Assembly (NCBI GenBank): GCA_027186245.1
Contig: CP114484.1
Coordinates: 8,588,001-8,652,000, forward strand
Length of the DNA: 64,000 bases
Origin: Coriaria nepalensis
Lineage: Eukaryota; Streptophyta; Magnoliopsida; Cucurbitales; Coriariaceae
Direction: 5' to 3'
Position numbers and translations under genes: made by a program. Of the stretch, positions 13,039 to 25,181 are shown in pieces (within the stretch, counting starts at the first letter, position 1; every line of letters starts with the position of its first letter). The notes under the pieces were generated by a model. The model saw only the letters and a list, made by a program, of their open reading frames with translations. It was not told where the DNA came from and searched no databases.

Positions 13039-15253
13039 TCAACGGGAAAGAGATTCAGCAATCCAGTTTGATACCAATGTTTGAATTCCGGGCGGAACTG
13101 GTGATGATATTGATAATGGAGTAATTGCAATCTGTTAGGTAATGAAGAAACTTCATAATCTTGGTGATTGGAGAGCAATACAAAAATTAAAAGAAGTAAT
13201 CAAAGACAGGAAGGGAGAAAAAATAAACGCGCTCACATATCCATCATCAAGTGCTCTAATATCTAAATCCTCATCAACATTTTCCCGCTCCTTTTCGAAG
13301 AACTGCATGAATTTTTCATAACCCGATAAAAAATGAGTACAGATGCAATCCTTTTCATTTTCATTCCTGAGTGCAAGGATAGATTTTCTAACATGTTCCA
13401 ATTTTCCATACCTCAAGGAAGAAGTATTTCTTGATAGTTTGTTGGGAACTCAATTTTGCAGCAGCTCCAACTGATTCAATCTCGACATTCTTCCGGTTCG
13501 AGTTTAAGCGGTGGGTGGCTGCCTGAGAAATTGATTGGAAAATCGAGAATGACCCATTAAAATGAATAAAAAGTTTTGTAATATAAACTCGTAAGGATTA
13601 CTATAGTATCAAACTAGCATAATATTATACTCACAGCTGCAGAAGCATCCCTGCCGAGCTGTGCTAGCTTGATACCAAGGCTCTGCTGATTCGACATGAA
13701 CTGGCCAGATGTAGGATGCCTGTTAGTTGACGACACAGCCTGCCAACTTAAAGAGGATCTCCATCTACTCTGTCTTGTTACTTTGAATCCCTGACAAATT
13801 TTGATTCATCTGTTAAAATTTTCATAAAACGAATCTACAAAATATAATTGGAGGTAAAATTTGTTCGGAAAGACAAAACAAACCTTATTTGTCAAGGGAT
13901 GACTAGGAATCTCGATATTCAAGAAGCAGTCTTTAGGGAACACCCCATTTTCAACACCATCTATGGCTGCATAGACTAAAGGAAGAGAAGCACTGGCAGC
14001 ATTTTTCAGTTCGTTATCACTGCTTACATTCTTCTTCCTAAAGAAGAAATGAAGATGAAATTTCATAACCCTTTCTATGGATATTTTGAGAGAAAATTAA
14101 ACGAATAAAAATTGAGATAGGGAAGGAAAGAAGAAAAAATTCACCAGTTCAAAGATATGCAGAGAGATGGTACACCACAAATCAGTGCCTCTCTTGCTCC
14201 ACCTACAGCACCTGAGTAGAACCTATGCAGCGATCAAGTGTTAGCAAAAAATGGTTCAACTTAGGCACAGGATTGTTTAATTTACCATAAGATAGGAATA
14301 AGATATCAGAAATGAATTCACAGAATATTACTCACATATTGTGACCAGAACTAGATCCCCTATTTATGCCACTTATCACCTGAAATATAAAAATGGCAGA
14401 GAGAACTAATTAGAACTAGATATACTAAAGAACGAATCAGCTTAAATAGTGATAATTCTCACCAAGATCGGCTTTTCCGAAGAAAATAATGCACCGGATA
14501 ATGCTAAAGAGACACAATCGGCAGGGGTTCCTGTCGATCAACAGTGTCAAAATTAATTTTACAGGAAAATGGCCGGGGGAGACAGAGAGAAAGAAATAAG
14601 AGTGGTAAAAAGAGAGGAGCAGAGAGTCACCGGAAACTTCAAAAGCGGTTGCGTCGTTAATTTCAGCTGAGCAGACGACTAGTGTCTCACGAACCGTCAC
14701 AGAGTGACCAGATGCTGATCTATCTCTGTACCATTCACAGATCGCATTAGTTCCTCTCCATTTACAGCCTTCCACCTCGCTACTTTTTTTTTTTTTAAAA
14801 ATCTTTTTTGTTTTTTTTAATTTGAAAAATTTTCAAATGAAGAAATAGTTTGAAGTAACTCTAAATTTTCTCGGTTTCCAAATAGGAAAAGAAATAAATA
14901 AATAAAATGGAGGACAGGCAAATTAGGAAGAGGAAAACTGACGATTGAGGAGCGCAAACGCAAATGTCGACACGAGCGTCGCGTGCGAGAGCCTGAACGA
15001 GAAATGTAAGTCCAGGAGACTCGATACCTTCGCCATTGGTGACCAAAACTACTGGCTTCGTGAATTCCTTCTTCTCTTCGCTCTGTTCTTCGCTTCCTGC
15101 AGACGTAACCGGTGAAGGAGAATGAGTTTGATCCGGAACAGACGCCGATTTCCTCGACTGTTCCTCTACGCCATCGTTTCTACTCAGCAGTACTTGTTGA
15201 AGATTCGCGATCAGATTTGGATGCATGAAATTCTTCTTTAAAGAAGTCGCCAT
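13039..15253 (-). CDS. Plant SurE-type survival protein / 5'-nucleotidase-like acid phosphatase
   Basis: SurE proteins are metal-dependent phosphatases of nucleoside monophosphates. Ten exons, all GT-AG: 15253-14943, 14725-14631, 14530-14463, 14379-14336, 14222-14145, 14037-13884, 13790-13635, 13522-13412, 13302-13237, 13131-13039. They sum to 1176 nt, or 391 aa plus stop. Motifs: KPVVLVTNGEGIESPGL (residues 67-82, the SurE metal loop), SASGHSVTVRETLVV, TAFEVSGTPADCVSLALSG, VISGINRGSSSGHNMFYSGA, GVPSLCISLNW, LNIEIPSHPLTNKGFKVTRQ, and a C-terminal SNWIAESLSR. The N-terminal 60 residues are Ser/Glu-rich without an obvious targeting signal. Length and order fit plant SurE homologues. The classical NDDG loop reads NGEG here, so metal binding may be altered. 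A GA repeat (about 15285-15301) lies in the leader and a TATA-like TATTTATA is near 15360 on the minus strand. Confidence 0.96.
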
Positions 15254-15419
15254 CGCAGAACTGAGAAACTCAAAACTTCTAGAGAGAGAGAGAGAGAGAG
15301 AATTGCTCGTGGAATTGGAGGAGGAAAAGGAGAAGAAGCTGAGAAAGGTATTTGCTGCATATAAATAGACGGCTTTCCGGTCCGTCCGTACTCGAACCGG
15401 TCATTTTAATTTTTCATGA

Positions 15420-15744
15420 GGAAGAGTGAATGGCGGGAATGTTACATGTCAGCAAGATCAAAAGTGAAGGACCAATAATAACTAACCACGTCATGTCTAA
15501 TAAACCTTCTCTAGGGTGCTAAAGTAGAAATACAATAATCATGTGTTGTTAGTTCTCCCGACAAATTTCAAAATGGTCAATCTTCAGTACATGATTTTGA
15601 AAGATGCAATACAAATTATCTTCTTAGGTGAAGGTCCATGTCCATATGTAGTGTTTAAACAATTTTAAAAGCAAACATGATTATTAGGTCACATGGAATT
15701 CTCTATAGTATATATTCTATAGTTTTATTTTATTTCGTAAAATA

Positions 15745-15786
<42 letters not shown>

Positions 15787-17130
15787 TTTATTAATATGAA
15801 GATATTTTTATATAAATATAATGTATGTAATAAATTAAAATTGAATGACAAAAGAAAATTGTGATATATATTCAGCCCGAATAGGAAGATATATTTTTTA
15901 AATTTTATTACAATATTTGAAAATTTTTAAAAGTTATTTCTTTAAATAAATATGATAAAATTATAATTTATTATTATTATTAGTTAAATTTATTTTCTTA
16001 TAATAAAAAAATATATATATATTCTTATTATCATTTACAAATATCTCAAAATAATTTTAAATTTAATTTAATCTATTATCTCACGTTATCTAAAATAAAT
16101 ACTTACTTAATGTAAGGAATTATTTTACCTTCACAAAGGTATAGGAAATTTTTTTTATCACTAATCCATTTTTTAATTAATCCACGCACTAATCGAATAC
16201 CAGTTAAGATCTAATGAGTCACAGGTTTAGATTGGATTTGATCCAGCCACTCATGTGGTCACCTGCATGGGATTGGCTCATTTGAATTCTTAGATATATA
16301 AAATAAAATAAAATAAAGTAAGATATGTAATGATAGGGAGATTAAAGTCGTTTATTTGAAAAGAGAATAAGTAAAGGAAATAGTTATTTAGTTAGATATT
16401 TCTTTCAATTTTATTATTTGGTTAAAAAATTAAAAAATTAAAAATGAAAAAAATCATTACCACTGAAATGGAAAATTCATTCATTCTCACTATAATAAAA
16501 TATCTTTGATGAAAATCACTCTGACCATTCATTTACACGAAATATTTTACATATTTTTCAAATTTTATTGTGCAATTAGAATAATTTTTAAAACTTCTTA
16601 AACATTGTAATATTACACTTTGATCTATTTTTATTTCTCATTCTTATTCCTTATACAATCAAATACACACAAAAATTATCATTCACATTCTCATTATCCT
16701 TTTCATTTATATTCACATTCTCTCAGAGAATCGACTCGAACATACCTTAATGAAATTCTCTTCCCCTACCTCCCCTCAAACCAAACATACTCTTAGACAA
16801 AATGGGGTTATGTGTCAACTATTCGTACCACCCACTTGAATAATAAGTCGGCAAGTGATGGTGTGAATGATTGCCACCTCACCGCCACTTTCTCCAAATT
16901 TTGTCTCCCTACCATTTTTCAAGCCAAATTCAAAGAGAAATTTTGGCATGAATATATTATATATATTATTTTTGTAGTCTAATAAATGAAATCGGCCCAT
17001 GTCCAACTAACTCTACTAAATAATACAATTTTATTTATCAGATTACGTAAACACTATATGAGTCATACTCATGCAAAAAAGTAGCCTTATTTTATTTTAA
17101 GGCTTTTTAGATCGAGAAAAGGAGAGCAAA
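15420..17130. other. AT-rich intergenic DNA with an (AT)n run and one arm of a dispersed repeat
   Basis: Contains (AT)n at about 15749-15777 and no credible gene. At 16644-16665 the string ATTCCTTATACAATCAAATA occurs, followed by AT-rich TCATT/CATTCTC repeats; the same 20-mer recurs at 63308-63327 in a similar setting. The segment 16330-16800 therefore looks like a member of a repeat family whose ends I cannot define. Confidence 0.5.
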
Positions 17131-17134
17131 CGTT

Positions 17135-17560
17135 GTAACATCATGAAATTTGAATATGATCACCTAAAAACAAGAGCGAGAATGAATAATTGCAAAAGTG
17201 GAGCTCAGACAATTCAAAAATGTTCGAATTTTATCCACAATTTCAGCCAACATCAAAGATGATATCACGAGCTTAAAAAATGTCAGACACATGAAAACTT
17301 TTCCGAGTGATATGACGCAGAGTTCCAGCTTTACCTCACAATCTTACAAAAACTGGAGTTTTACCCTAACTCTCCAAATCGTGGGCAAAGTATGGCCCCC
17401 ACACACATGCAAGAGTCTCCTGCGAGCTACCAAACATGGCCAGCGCACAAAAACACATCGTTGTCCCACAGTCAGAAATTTACAAAAGCCAAATTTAATG
17501 CCCCCATTTTTCTTGCAAACTGAAAGCAGTAAAAACGAGAAACTCCAAAAAATACACTAA
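17135..17560 (+). mobile_element. LTR-like fragment (low confidence)
   Basis: Begins TGTAACATCATGAAATTTGA, which resembles the start of Ty3/gypsy Tekay-type LTRs (TGTAACG-type). It continues with non-coding sequence that has occasional open frames only. No matching end, primer site or target duplication was found. Confidence 0.25.
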
Positions 17561-18120
17561 ACATTGTCCAAATAATAGAAGTGAATAATACATTTCATTC
17601 AATGATGTCCCAGACTGACACAGTACCGAAAGTTATTGAATCTGGTTCTAGTAAGGGAGTGTTTTAAGGGGGATATTATGGAGGTCTCATCAGATCCAAG
17701 ACTTTTGGATTCATGCAGCAACTTTACTTAGTTAAGAAAACCACAAAAGATTTTATATTTAAACAGTAAAATTTGTCCAGCTGTTGTTGAGAAGTCAGGA
17801 AAGCTGTTTATACTTTATCAGCTACTTCTCACTTGACTCATACTAGCCATACATTATAGACAAACTCAATACATACAGCCGGGGGATAGAAAAGGAAACT
17901 GCTATTCGTTATGTTAGTTCTGTAACCATTCAGTTGGACATAACAAACCTCACCTGAATCCTGATCGAGGTGTAGCACTCAGCAGCACCAAAATGCTTCA
18001 AATTTGAATAATTTTAATAAAGAATAAGACCTAGTATAAGACCTCACTTTTCAGTAAGATGCTTTGTTTTAAATTTACATAAACTTAGAATCACAGAAAG
18101 ATGGTAAGAAATTCAGTACT

Positions 18121-18528
18121 GAGGGGAGGGAGGCAAGGGTGGGCAATACTCGCCCTAACTTTCTTTTCTCCTTTTATATTTATGTTCTATATACATGACT
18201 TATACTTATTTTTTAAATGTGTAAGTTCCAATTTTAATATTTATGAAACCTATTTAAATTGGGATTGGATCAAGATACTGTATATTACACATTTTTCCCT
18301 TGCTTAAGATTATAAATTTAACTATTATTATAAGAATATACGGTATATATGTTGTTAATTATACACTTTAATCCACTATTATTTTAATCAAATACTCTCA
18401 TTCTTTATGTTTCATTAAAAAAAAAAATCAAATTCTTTTATTTTTGTAAAATTTCTCTTTTATGTATGCAATATTTTAATTTTTTGTCCGCCCTATTGCC
18501 CTAACATAGTTTTCTGGCTCCGCCCCTG
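18121..18528. mobile_element. Short non-autonomous hAT element
   Basis: Left end GAGGGGAGGGAGGCAAGGG and right end TTTCTGGCTCCGCCCCTG; the reverse complement of the right end (CAGGGGCGGAG) matches the left in eight of the first ten positions. The flanking 8-mers TCAGTACT (18113-18120) and TCAGTTGC (18529-18536) match in five of eight positions, as expected for a decayed hAT target duplication. The interior is AT-rich and non-coding. It lies downstream of the minus-strand CCCH gene. Confidence 0.6.
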
Positions 18529-18539
18529 TCAGTTGCAAA

Positions 18540-19055
18540 GTGTCAAAGAATTCAAGAAAGCAGTTGATCTCCTCACAGGTTAGCATAAGTAAGGGCATCC
18601 CTAGTTTTCCTGTCAGTTCCAGTATCACAGAGGGGCTTATTCCAGATTGCGGTATGAAAAAAAGAAAGCTACCAAATTTGAAAGACTACCTACGGCCAAT
18701 ATATAGGATTGGGAATCACAGTAAAGTTTCTCCTCATTGAGAACTAAGTTGATTCAAAGTAGAACAAAGACTCAACTGATCTATGATACCTTCAACGGAG
18801 ACCATGGGCCACAAAAGTAGCAGCCAAGAATCCTTGACTAGAGTTGTAAATCACTGCAAGCAGATATATCTGGACAAAAGAAACTAACACTTAGCATTTA
18901 GCTGGATGTACAAATCATACCTTACTGTCTGAATTGTCCTTCCCTTTTGACTTGCTATGTTTCACCAAACTTGAGACCAAGAAATACATTCACAGCCTTT
19001 GTTCCAAAGTCCGCCTTCAGAGAAATTCAATGCTAAGCAACAAAAATTCACCGTC
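18540..19055. other. Sequence downstream of the CCCH gene, no gene seen
   Basis: Probably includes the 3' untranslated region of the minus-strand CCCH gene. The short plus-strand frame at 18540-18740 has no recognisable domain. I could not fix a poly(A) site. Confidence 0.5.
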
Positions 19056-22000
19056 TTACTGACTTGATTTTCCACCAAGGCTGGACAAGAAATCCAATAT
19101 TTTTGAGGCTTTCATTGTATCATTCTGTGGACGTCCACTGTCACTATCATCCCTACACTCCCTATTTACCTCCTTAGCCTTGAAAGAATTATCAATGGAC
19201 CGTTTGACTAAAGATTCATATTTTGCAGCAAATGCAAAAGTTGAAAAAAGTGCCTTCTGAGTTGAGTTTGGTGTGCCTTTATATATCCCGGAAGCTAAGC
19301 TGCCAGAAGATTGATCCAGAGAAAAGAAAGTGGCTGGCCGATCCAAAGGGGATTTACTTGAGTTTTGAAGATTACTAGCACTACTTTTAATATCTTGAGA
19401 GTCCAAGTTTGAAGGGGGGCTAATAGGTTTTTTAGTAATACTATTATCCATTGAATCCTTCCCAAATGAAAAGAGGTTAATTCCTTTTGGTGCTGATGCA
19501 GTTTGTGATTTGTTAGTGATCTCATTAGTGGTCCAATAAGAGCCCGTGAGATCACTATCCTTCATCAAGGTTGGGCCTGCTTCCGAATCCAGACTATAAT
19601 TTTGTGATTGTGATAGTTTGTCAATCTTATCGCAGCTCAAAGGCAAAGAAGGTGGTTTCTTACTGCTAGAGTCATCAACAGGATATTTGCTAAATGAGAG
19701 AAAACGTAACCCCTTTGGTGCCTTTTCTGGTGGAGACCTTTTTACGACCTTGTCTGCATTTTCAACCCTTTCTTGTCCGATTTGGTCCACGTCATTACTA
19801 ACATTTACACTACCATTCTTTTGCGGAGATGAAACACTTGGATTAACGTTATTTGCATAGACCAATGGTGATTTACCAAAAGAGAGAAAGTTAACACCAA
19901 CAGGGGCCAGTGCAGACGTTTCCAGTAGAGTCTTCTTCTCACTCTGGTTAGTGTTCTTGCCAGAATAAATGCCAATAGGGTTGGATTTAGTATCTGCATT
20001 CTGCTTGGAGGTAATGCCATGATTTAATTTCTTTGGAGACTTTGAACTGCCAGGCGATGATGTAAGCTTCATTTCCGGTTTCAGACTTGCAGTTGGTGTA
20101 CAGCTGTCTTTGAGTTGGACCTGCTAACAAGATTTTTGTCAAGTAAATAGCTACTGAAGAATACACATGTGACACAATGTAAATACTATAAAAACAAGAG
20201 TAAAGCATCCTAAACTGCAATGAAAGAAAACTGATAGAGGATCTTAATGTCAGGCCATACCTTGTGCGAAAACATGCAAGCATCACCTTTGCTGCATGAC
20301 CCCCTAGATGCAAAGGCAGTACAAGGATAATTGGAGAGCTGATGGTCAAATGGACAGTCATCCCCTTTCATGCACGAATTACGTGAAAAATAACAGCATG
20401 GCTGCAATCAATCAATCAGAGGAGTGAGAGAGAGAGGCTAATAGAGCTGGAGAACAGATAGAAACCCATTTTTCCAACATTAGGTTAATATTCACGGCAC
20501 AACTATGCTTTACCGAATAGAGTTTGATACTTAACAAACTGAAGTTGTAGGTGGTTACAGTCAATACAATCCTAGAAGACCATGTAAACTATAAACATAC
20601 CGTGGATTTTGTCAGAGGCACTGTATCATGTGAAAACTTGCACTTGTCACCCTGTGACATGAAAAGGAAAACAATATCAGTAGAAGCATATATGTGAAAC
20701 TTGAAGCAGTAAAAGTAATTTGAATCCAAGTTTCAAACAAGCTGGATAAAATTAAAAAATTAATTGTACAACCTCGTGGCACCTTCCTTGGAGATAATGA
20801 CGGCAATATGCTACAGGTTTTGGTTTTGTTACTGGCGGCAGCTTCAATCTTTTAACACCGAGCTGTCTATTTTTCACTGCTCTTCTCTTTCTTTCCTTTT
20901 GCTGCAAGATGTAATTGAAATTACATGTTAGTTATATACGAAGGAATGTATTTTTCTTGACTGAGCATTATTTTCTAGGTGTAGGCCTAATTTTCAGAAC
21001 AATAGTGAAGAGCTGGATCCATTCACAGATTCACTGCTAAATATTTCCACCAGTTCATCACTAACAAGATACATTACAAGAACCTCTCAAAAAAGTTGAG
21101 GAAATAAAATAATACCTTCTTCTTTGCTTTCCTTTCCTCTGATGGAGGACCTCGTTTTTTCTTTGTACATATTTCGTTGTCCTGTCATAAATGACCAACA
21201 AGAGCACACATTCATTATATCAGAACCAAAATCAACTTACAAAGCTACCATGATTCACCAAAAAAATTATTACCAAAAAGAAACAAGAATCAGATATACA
21301 ATATGTGGGAGAGTACCAGGAAAAATGAAGAGCTATACCTTTTCTTTAGATATGATTCCACAATTCCCAGAAATGTTTTCCTTCATAACCTGCCCAACCA
21401 AAGCTAAATTATTGATATAAGCTTTCCCAGAACCAAGACCTTCCTTGGCTTCACCATATTTCTGTTTATTTCTTCCTTCCTCAAGCATGAAATCATTTTT
21501 ATTTCTCGTTTCATTTTCAATGGTTTTCCCCTGAACAACAATTTCATGTCCGCACGCAACCTCAGATTGAATACTTTTTCTGCCATGAGTTGGGTTCTCA
21601 ACTGCCTCAGATATGAAGGAAGTTGCACCGACTTCTTTCTTATCCACTCCAGCAGGAAGGAGCGTTCCATTGCCTATTATTTCTTCAGAGTGCTCCATAT
21701 CATCTACCTTCTCCGGCCATAGTATTGCATCTTCAGAAAGTAAGCCAGCTGATCTTTCCTCCATCTGATAGTCACCAAATATCTCACCCTCTTCAACTTC
21801 TCCATCTAGTATAGCATTACACGGGGGAATAATTGCTTCAGTGCTACAAAGCACTTTCTGCATATCCATGTCTTTCTGCTGCATTTCATCCTCAACTAAA
21901 GATAAAGCATTCTTCAGTGAATAAGCATTGTCTTTGAAGTTCTCGCTGTGCTCAAGCATTCTACCAGCCATATCTTCATCTAAAGATGAGACAAAGGCTT

Positions 22001-23144
22001 CAAATATCTTTTCCTTATATTGTTCTCCTTCATCAACCTTTCCAACCTCAGTCATAGGAACATGTGATTGTTCAGCACCACCAGTACAAGAGATGATCTC
22101 CACCTCCAACTCTTTTGGCTGCCTGTGGTGACATTTATCCAAGCCATTACCTTTTATCGAAAATCTATGGTCATTACTTCCTTCTATTTGACTTGAAGTT
22201 TCTCCATTCATGATTTCATCTAAAGGTAATAAAGTTTCAGAAACCCTTGGACAAATATCCCCAGATTCTTCTGACAAGATTTGTTGACGATCAACAAATT
22301 CTTCTTGAATCTTCATAGGTGTGATTTTATCACTCGCACTTTGATTCTGTTCTACTGAATCTGATAAGAGGTTAATATTATAGTCATGGAGACGCACTCC
22401 ATCCTCTTTCATAATGTTCTCTAACTTATCTCTAAGCATTTTTTCTCGAACAAACCAATTATCACGGTTACCAATTCCTTCAGTAGTATCATCAACAATC
22501 GTCTCCTCACTTTGTTCCGTCATCATCATCCGCTCTATCTCATCCATCATTTTCCGCGTGTCCTTAGAATCACTTTTTTGAACAGTGGCCACTCCAAAGC
22601 TCCCATCAATCAGTGGATCTTTCTGAGTGGCTGAATCTTCAGGCTGTCTGCTCTCCAAAGCTTTAGAATTGCTACTATCATCTTCCTTAGTAGCTTGTCT
22701 CAAATTGCTACTATCATCTTCAATAAATGAAAGAATACGATCATCAGAAAAAGGAAACAGTTAATTAATCAATTAAACCAGGTTAGCATAATCGTTCGAA
22801 ACAATATGATCATCAGGAAAACCTTTCAGTTTCGTACAATTTCATTCACATTCTAATTTCTCACAAACCAAGCAGGAAGATATGAAAACGACAAGAAAAT
22901 GAAAAACAATTCCGCAAACTCAGGTATATGAAAATGCTCTCAGAATCCAAAACTGACCTGGTCTTAGCTCCCGTGAAACCGATTCAGATTCCGGTGAGAG
23001 CTCAGAGAATCCATTGCAATGAGACAGGATTTGAACTAAGGTACGATAAGTCTCGCTCTTTAGATGTCTTCGACGGTATGGAGGGAAGGAAAAATGTTCT
23101 TCCGGCGGTTTCGATGTTTCATACTGCGCTTCGGCTTCCTCCAT
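19056..23144 (-). CDS. CCCH zinc-finger protein, resembling Arabidopsis C3H65-type proteins
   Basis: Seven exons: 23144-22958, 22717-21339, 21181-21116, 20901-20773, 20651-20601, 20401-20261 and 20120-19056. They total 3018 nt, or 1005 aa, with phases that all agree. Residues 1-520 are long, acidic and low in structure. A basic stretch (KKKRGPPSEERKAKKK; KERKRRAVKNR) at about 525-555 looks like a nuclear signal. Three tandem fingers follow: residues 577-595 (C-x7-C-x5-C-x3-H), 606-624 (C-x7-C-x5-C-x3-H) and 631-650 (C-x8-C-x5-C-x3-H). This is a CPSF30-like spacing that suggests RNA binding. The C-terminal 355 residues carry three copies of a short motif (see findings) and end LDFLSSLGGKSSQ. 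The finger arrangement and flanks recall zinc finger CCCH protein 65; the exact orthology is from memory. The role in RNA metabolism is inferred. Confidence 0.9.
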
Positions 23145-23406
23145 ATTAGGTCAGAAGTCAAAATTATTCCAGAATTCAAATTTAGGAAATCTCGAGAATC
23201 CTAAAACCTAGTTTTTGAGAAAAGAGCTTCTCGCCGGTACTCTTTTTCTAGCGTCGGCGTTAACCGCCTTTTCACGGTGGCGCCTCTTGAGAGTTTGAGA
23301 AATTTAACGGGGAGAGCAACATTAGGTTTCGCGGAAAACAACAAAAATTTAAAAAACAAACGACATCGTTTTATATTCCCACATAGTTGTGCCTGATTTG
23401 TGCATT

Positions 23407-23433
23407 AGCCCAAAATAAGCCGAGGCAGGCCCA
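23407..23433. promoter_or_regulatory. Pair of Site II (TGGGCY) elements upstream of the CCCH gene
   Basis: AGCCCA (23407-23412) and GGCCCA (23428-23433) are, read toward the gene, TGGGCT and TGGGCC, about 265-290 bp upstream of the ATG. Site II pairs are TCP-bound elements in many plant housekeeping and proliferation genes. Function here is inferred from sequence and position only. Confidence 0.45.
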
Positions 23434-23517
23434 AATAGTTTGGACCTGGACAGTCGAATGGTCCAACTCGGATTAAACTTTGACCTAATAAACGACCCGT
23501 TATTGGTTCTGGGTGGA

Positions 23518-24146
23518 TAGAGGTGGCAATTTATGCCGGCACGACACGGCTTGCGTACGACATGGATTGACCTGTATTGTGCCTATGCCTAAAAATAAGG
23601 GCACGATATGACACGACAAAGATACAGTAACGAGTCATAAATATATTGTGTCGGTTTGTGAGTCTGTTTCGGCTCATGCCTGTTTTGGCCTGTGAGCTTA
23701 TTTCGACCCGTGAGCTCGAAAACTTATTTTAAAAAAAATAATAATTAATTTTAAATAAAAGAAGAGTTTTAAAGTAATTAGTAAAATATTAATAATGTAA
23801 TACATATTTTGTATATTGTTAATCGTTCATAATAGTTATTATTTAGTAAATTAGAAGTTAGTATCATTAATAATTAAAATTATAAATAAGATATAATAAA
23901 TATTATTTGGTCAAATAAGATCTTGCATTAATCGAAATATTTTTAACATATAAAATGATTTTCAGATAAACAAACTTCTAAGATTATGAGACATTTTTTA
24001 ACTCATGCCTCGGACGGACACAAAAAGGGTCGTGTTAGCTCATGTGCTTGCATAGTTGGACACGACACGGCCCGACACCCATGCCGTGCTTTTGTCGTGT
24101 CATGTCATGCATGCTCGTGCAGACCCAACCCACTTTGCCACCTCTA
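23518..24146. mobile_element. Non-autonomous hAT element A (629 bp)
   Basis: Perfect 12-bp terminal inverted repeats TAGAGGTGGCAA / TTGCCACCTCTA. The flanking 8-mers TGGGTGGA (23510-23517) and TTTGTGGA (24147-24154) match in six of eight positions. GC-rich arms with many CACGACACG / CGTGTCGTG words surround an AT-rich core. No coding capacity. Confidence 0.85.
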
Positions 24147-24158
24147 TTTGTGGAAGAC

Positions 24159-24666
24159 TAGACATGTGCAAACGGTCAGTGCGGTCGATATTGGTCAACA
24201 CCCTAGTCAACATTTCAGAGCATAAAGCCCCGACCGATTTAGGCATTTCCCTATATCAGACCTGACTGACGATAAGTGGGCGGGGGCAATCGGGGCAGTA
24301 GACCGTTTTTGTTTTTTTTATTCTTCTAATAAGGTATTTATAGATTAAAAATATTTCAAGTATTATTTCTAAATATTTGTAGGACTAAACTTTTTAATTG
24401 TTATTTCCAATTTTATTTATAAAGTAAGATAATTATTTTTCTAATCCAAGAGGAGAGAGGGGGTTAAAAAAGAAAAAAAAATTATGAAAAAAATGGTCGG
24501 ACCCTGAACCACGATAAAAAATTCTTCCCTTGAAATCCTCCGTTAACTTTTCGGTCGAGGTCCGATCGAAATTTAAATTTATGAAAAAATGGCAATTGAA
24601 CCCCAACTGAAATAAACGATCTTGATCAGTTTTTAGTCGAGGTGGCAATTTCTTTGCAAGTACCTA
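24159..24666. mobile_element. Non-autonomous hAT-like element C (508 bp)
   Basis: Left end TAGACATGTGCAAACGG and right end TTTGCAAGTACCTA match in ten of fourteen positions as inverted repeats. The flanks GGAAGAC (24152-24158) and GGAAGAAC (24667-24674) are a target duplication differing by one inserted base. It sits four bases past the target duplication of element A. The interior contains GGTCGG / CCGACC words and no genes. Confidence 0.55.
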
Positions 24667-25181
24667 GGAAGAACGTCAAAAAAACCTGCCATAACCCTAG
24701 CAACCTGCAAACTGGGATTCTACTCTATGCACATTGGATCAGAGCTTGGTCAAAAATGGTGATGAAAATTCGATTATCGAGGTTTGGATGCAAGAACAAT
24801 CTATTGAGTCATGTCTGCTGATAGTCGATCTCCTAGAGATGGCAAGCATCTCGAAGTCCTAGGTTACTACAATCCATTGCCACGTTCTTCCTCTTTCTTT
24901 GTCCATGTTTTCTATTTGTTTGCTAAGAAAACGAGGAAAGATAAAAAATAGAACTGAATTAACAGATCCTAGGTTGAAATTTATAAACGTCAATAGCTAA
25001 GTTTGCAAGCAATAGAGTGTAGTTCCGATAAATAGATTTCACTAAGGGGGGAATTTCTCGATCTTTTAGAACTGTGCTATTACAATTCTTTCCTATCATT
25101 TACATGGCTGCTATATTCTGAATGTTATTGTACCGTAATGAGCATGCGTGCTCCCAGGGGCAGAGCTAGAAGGCATATGGG

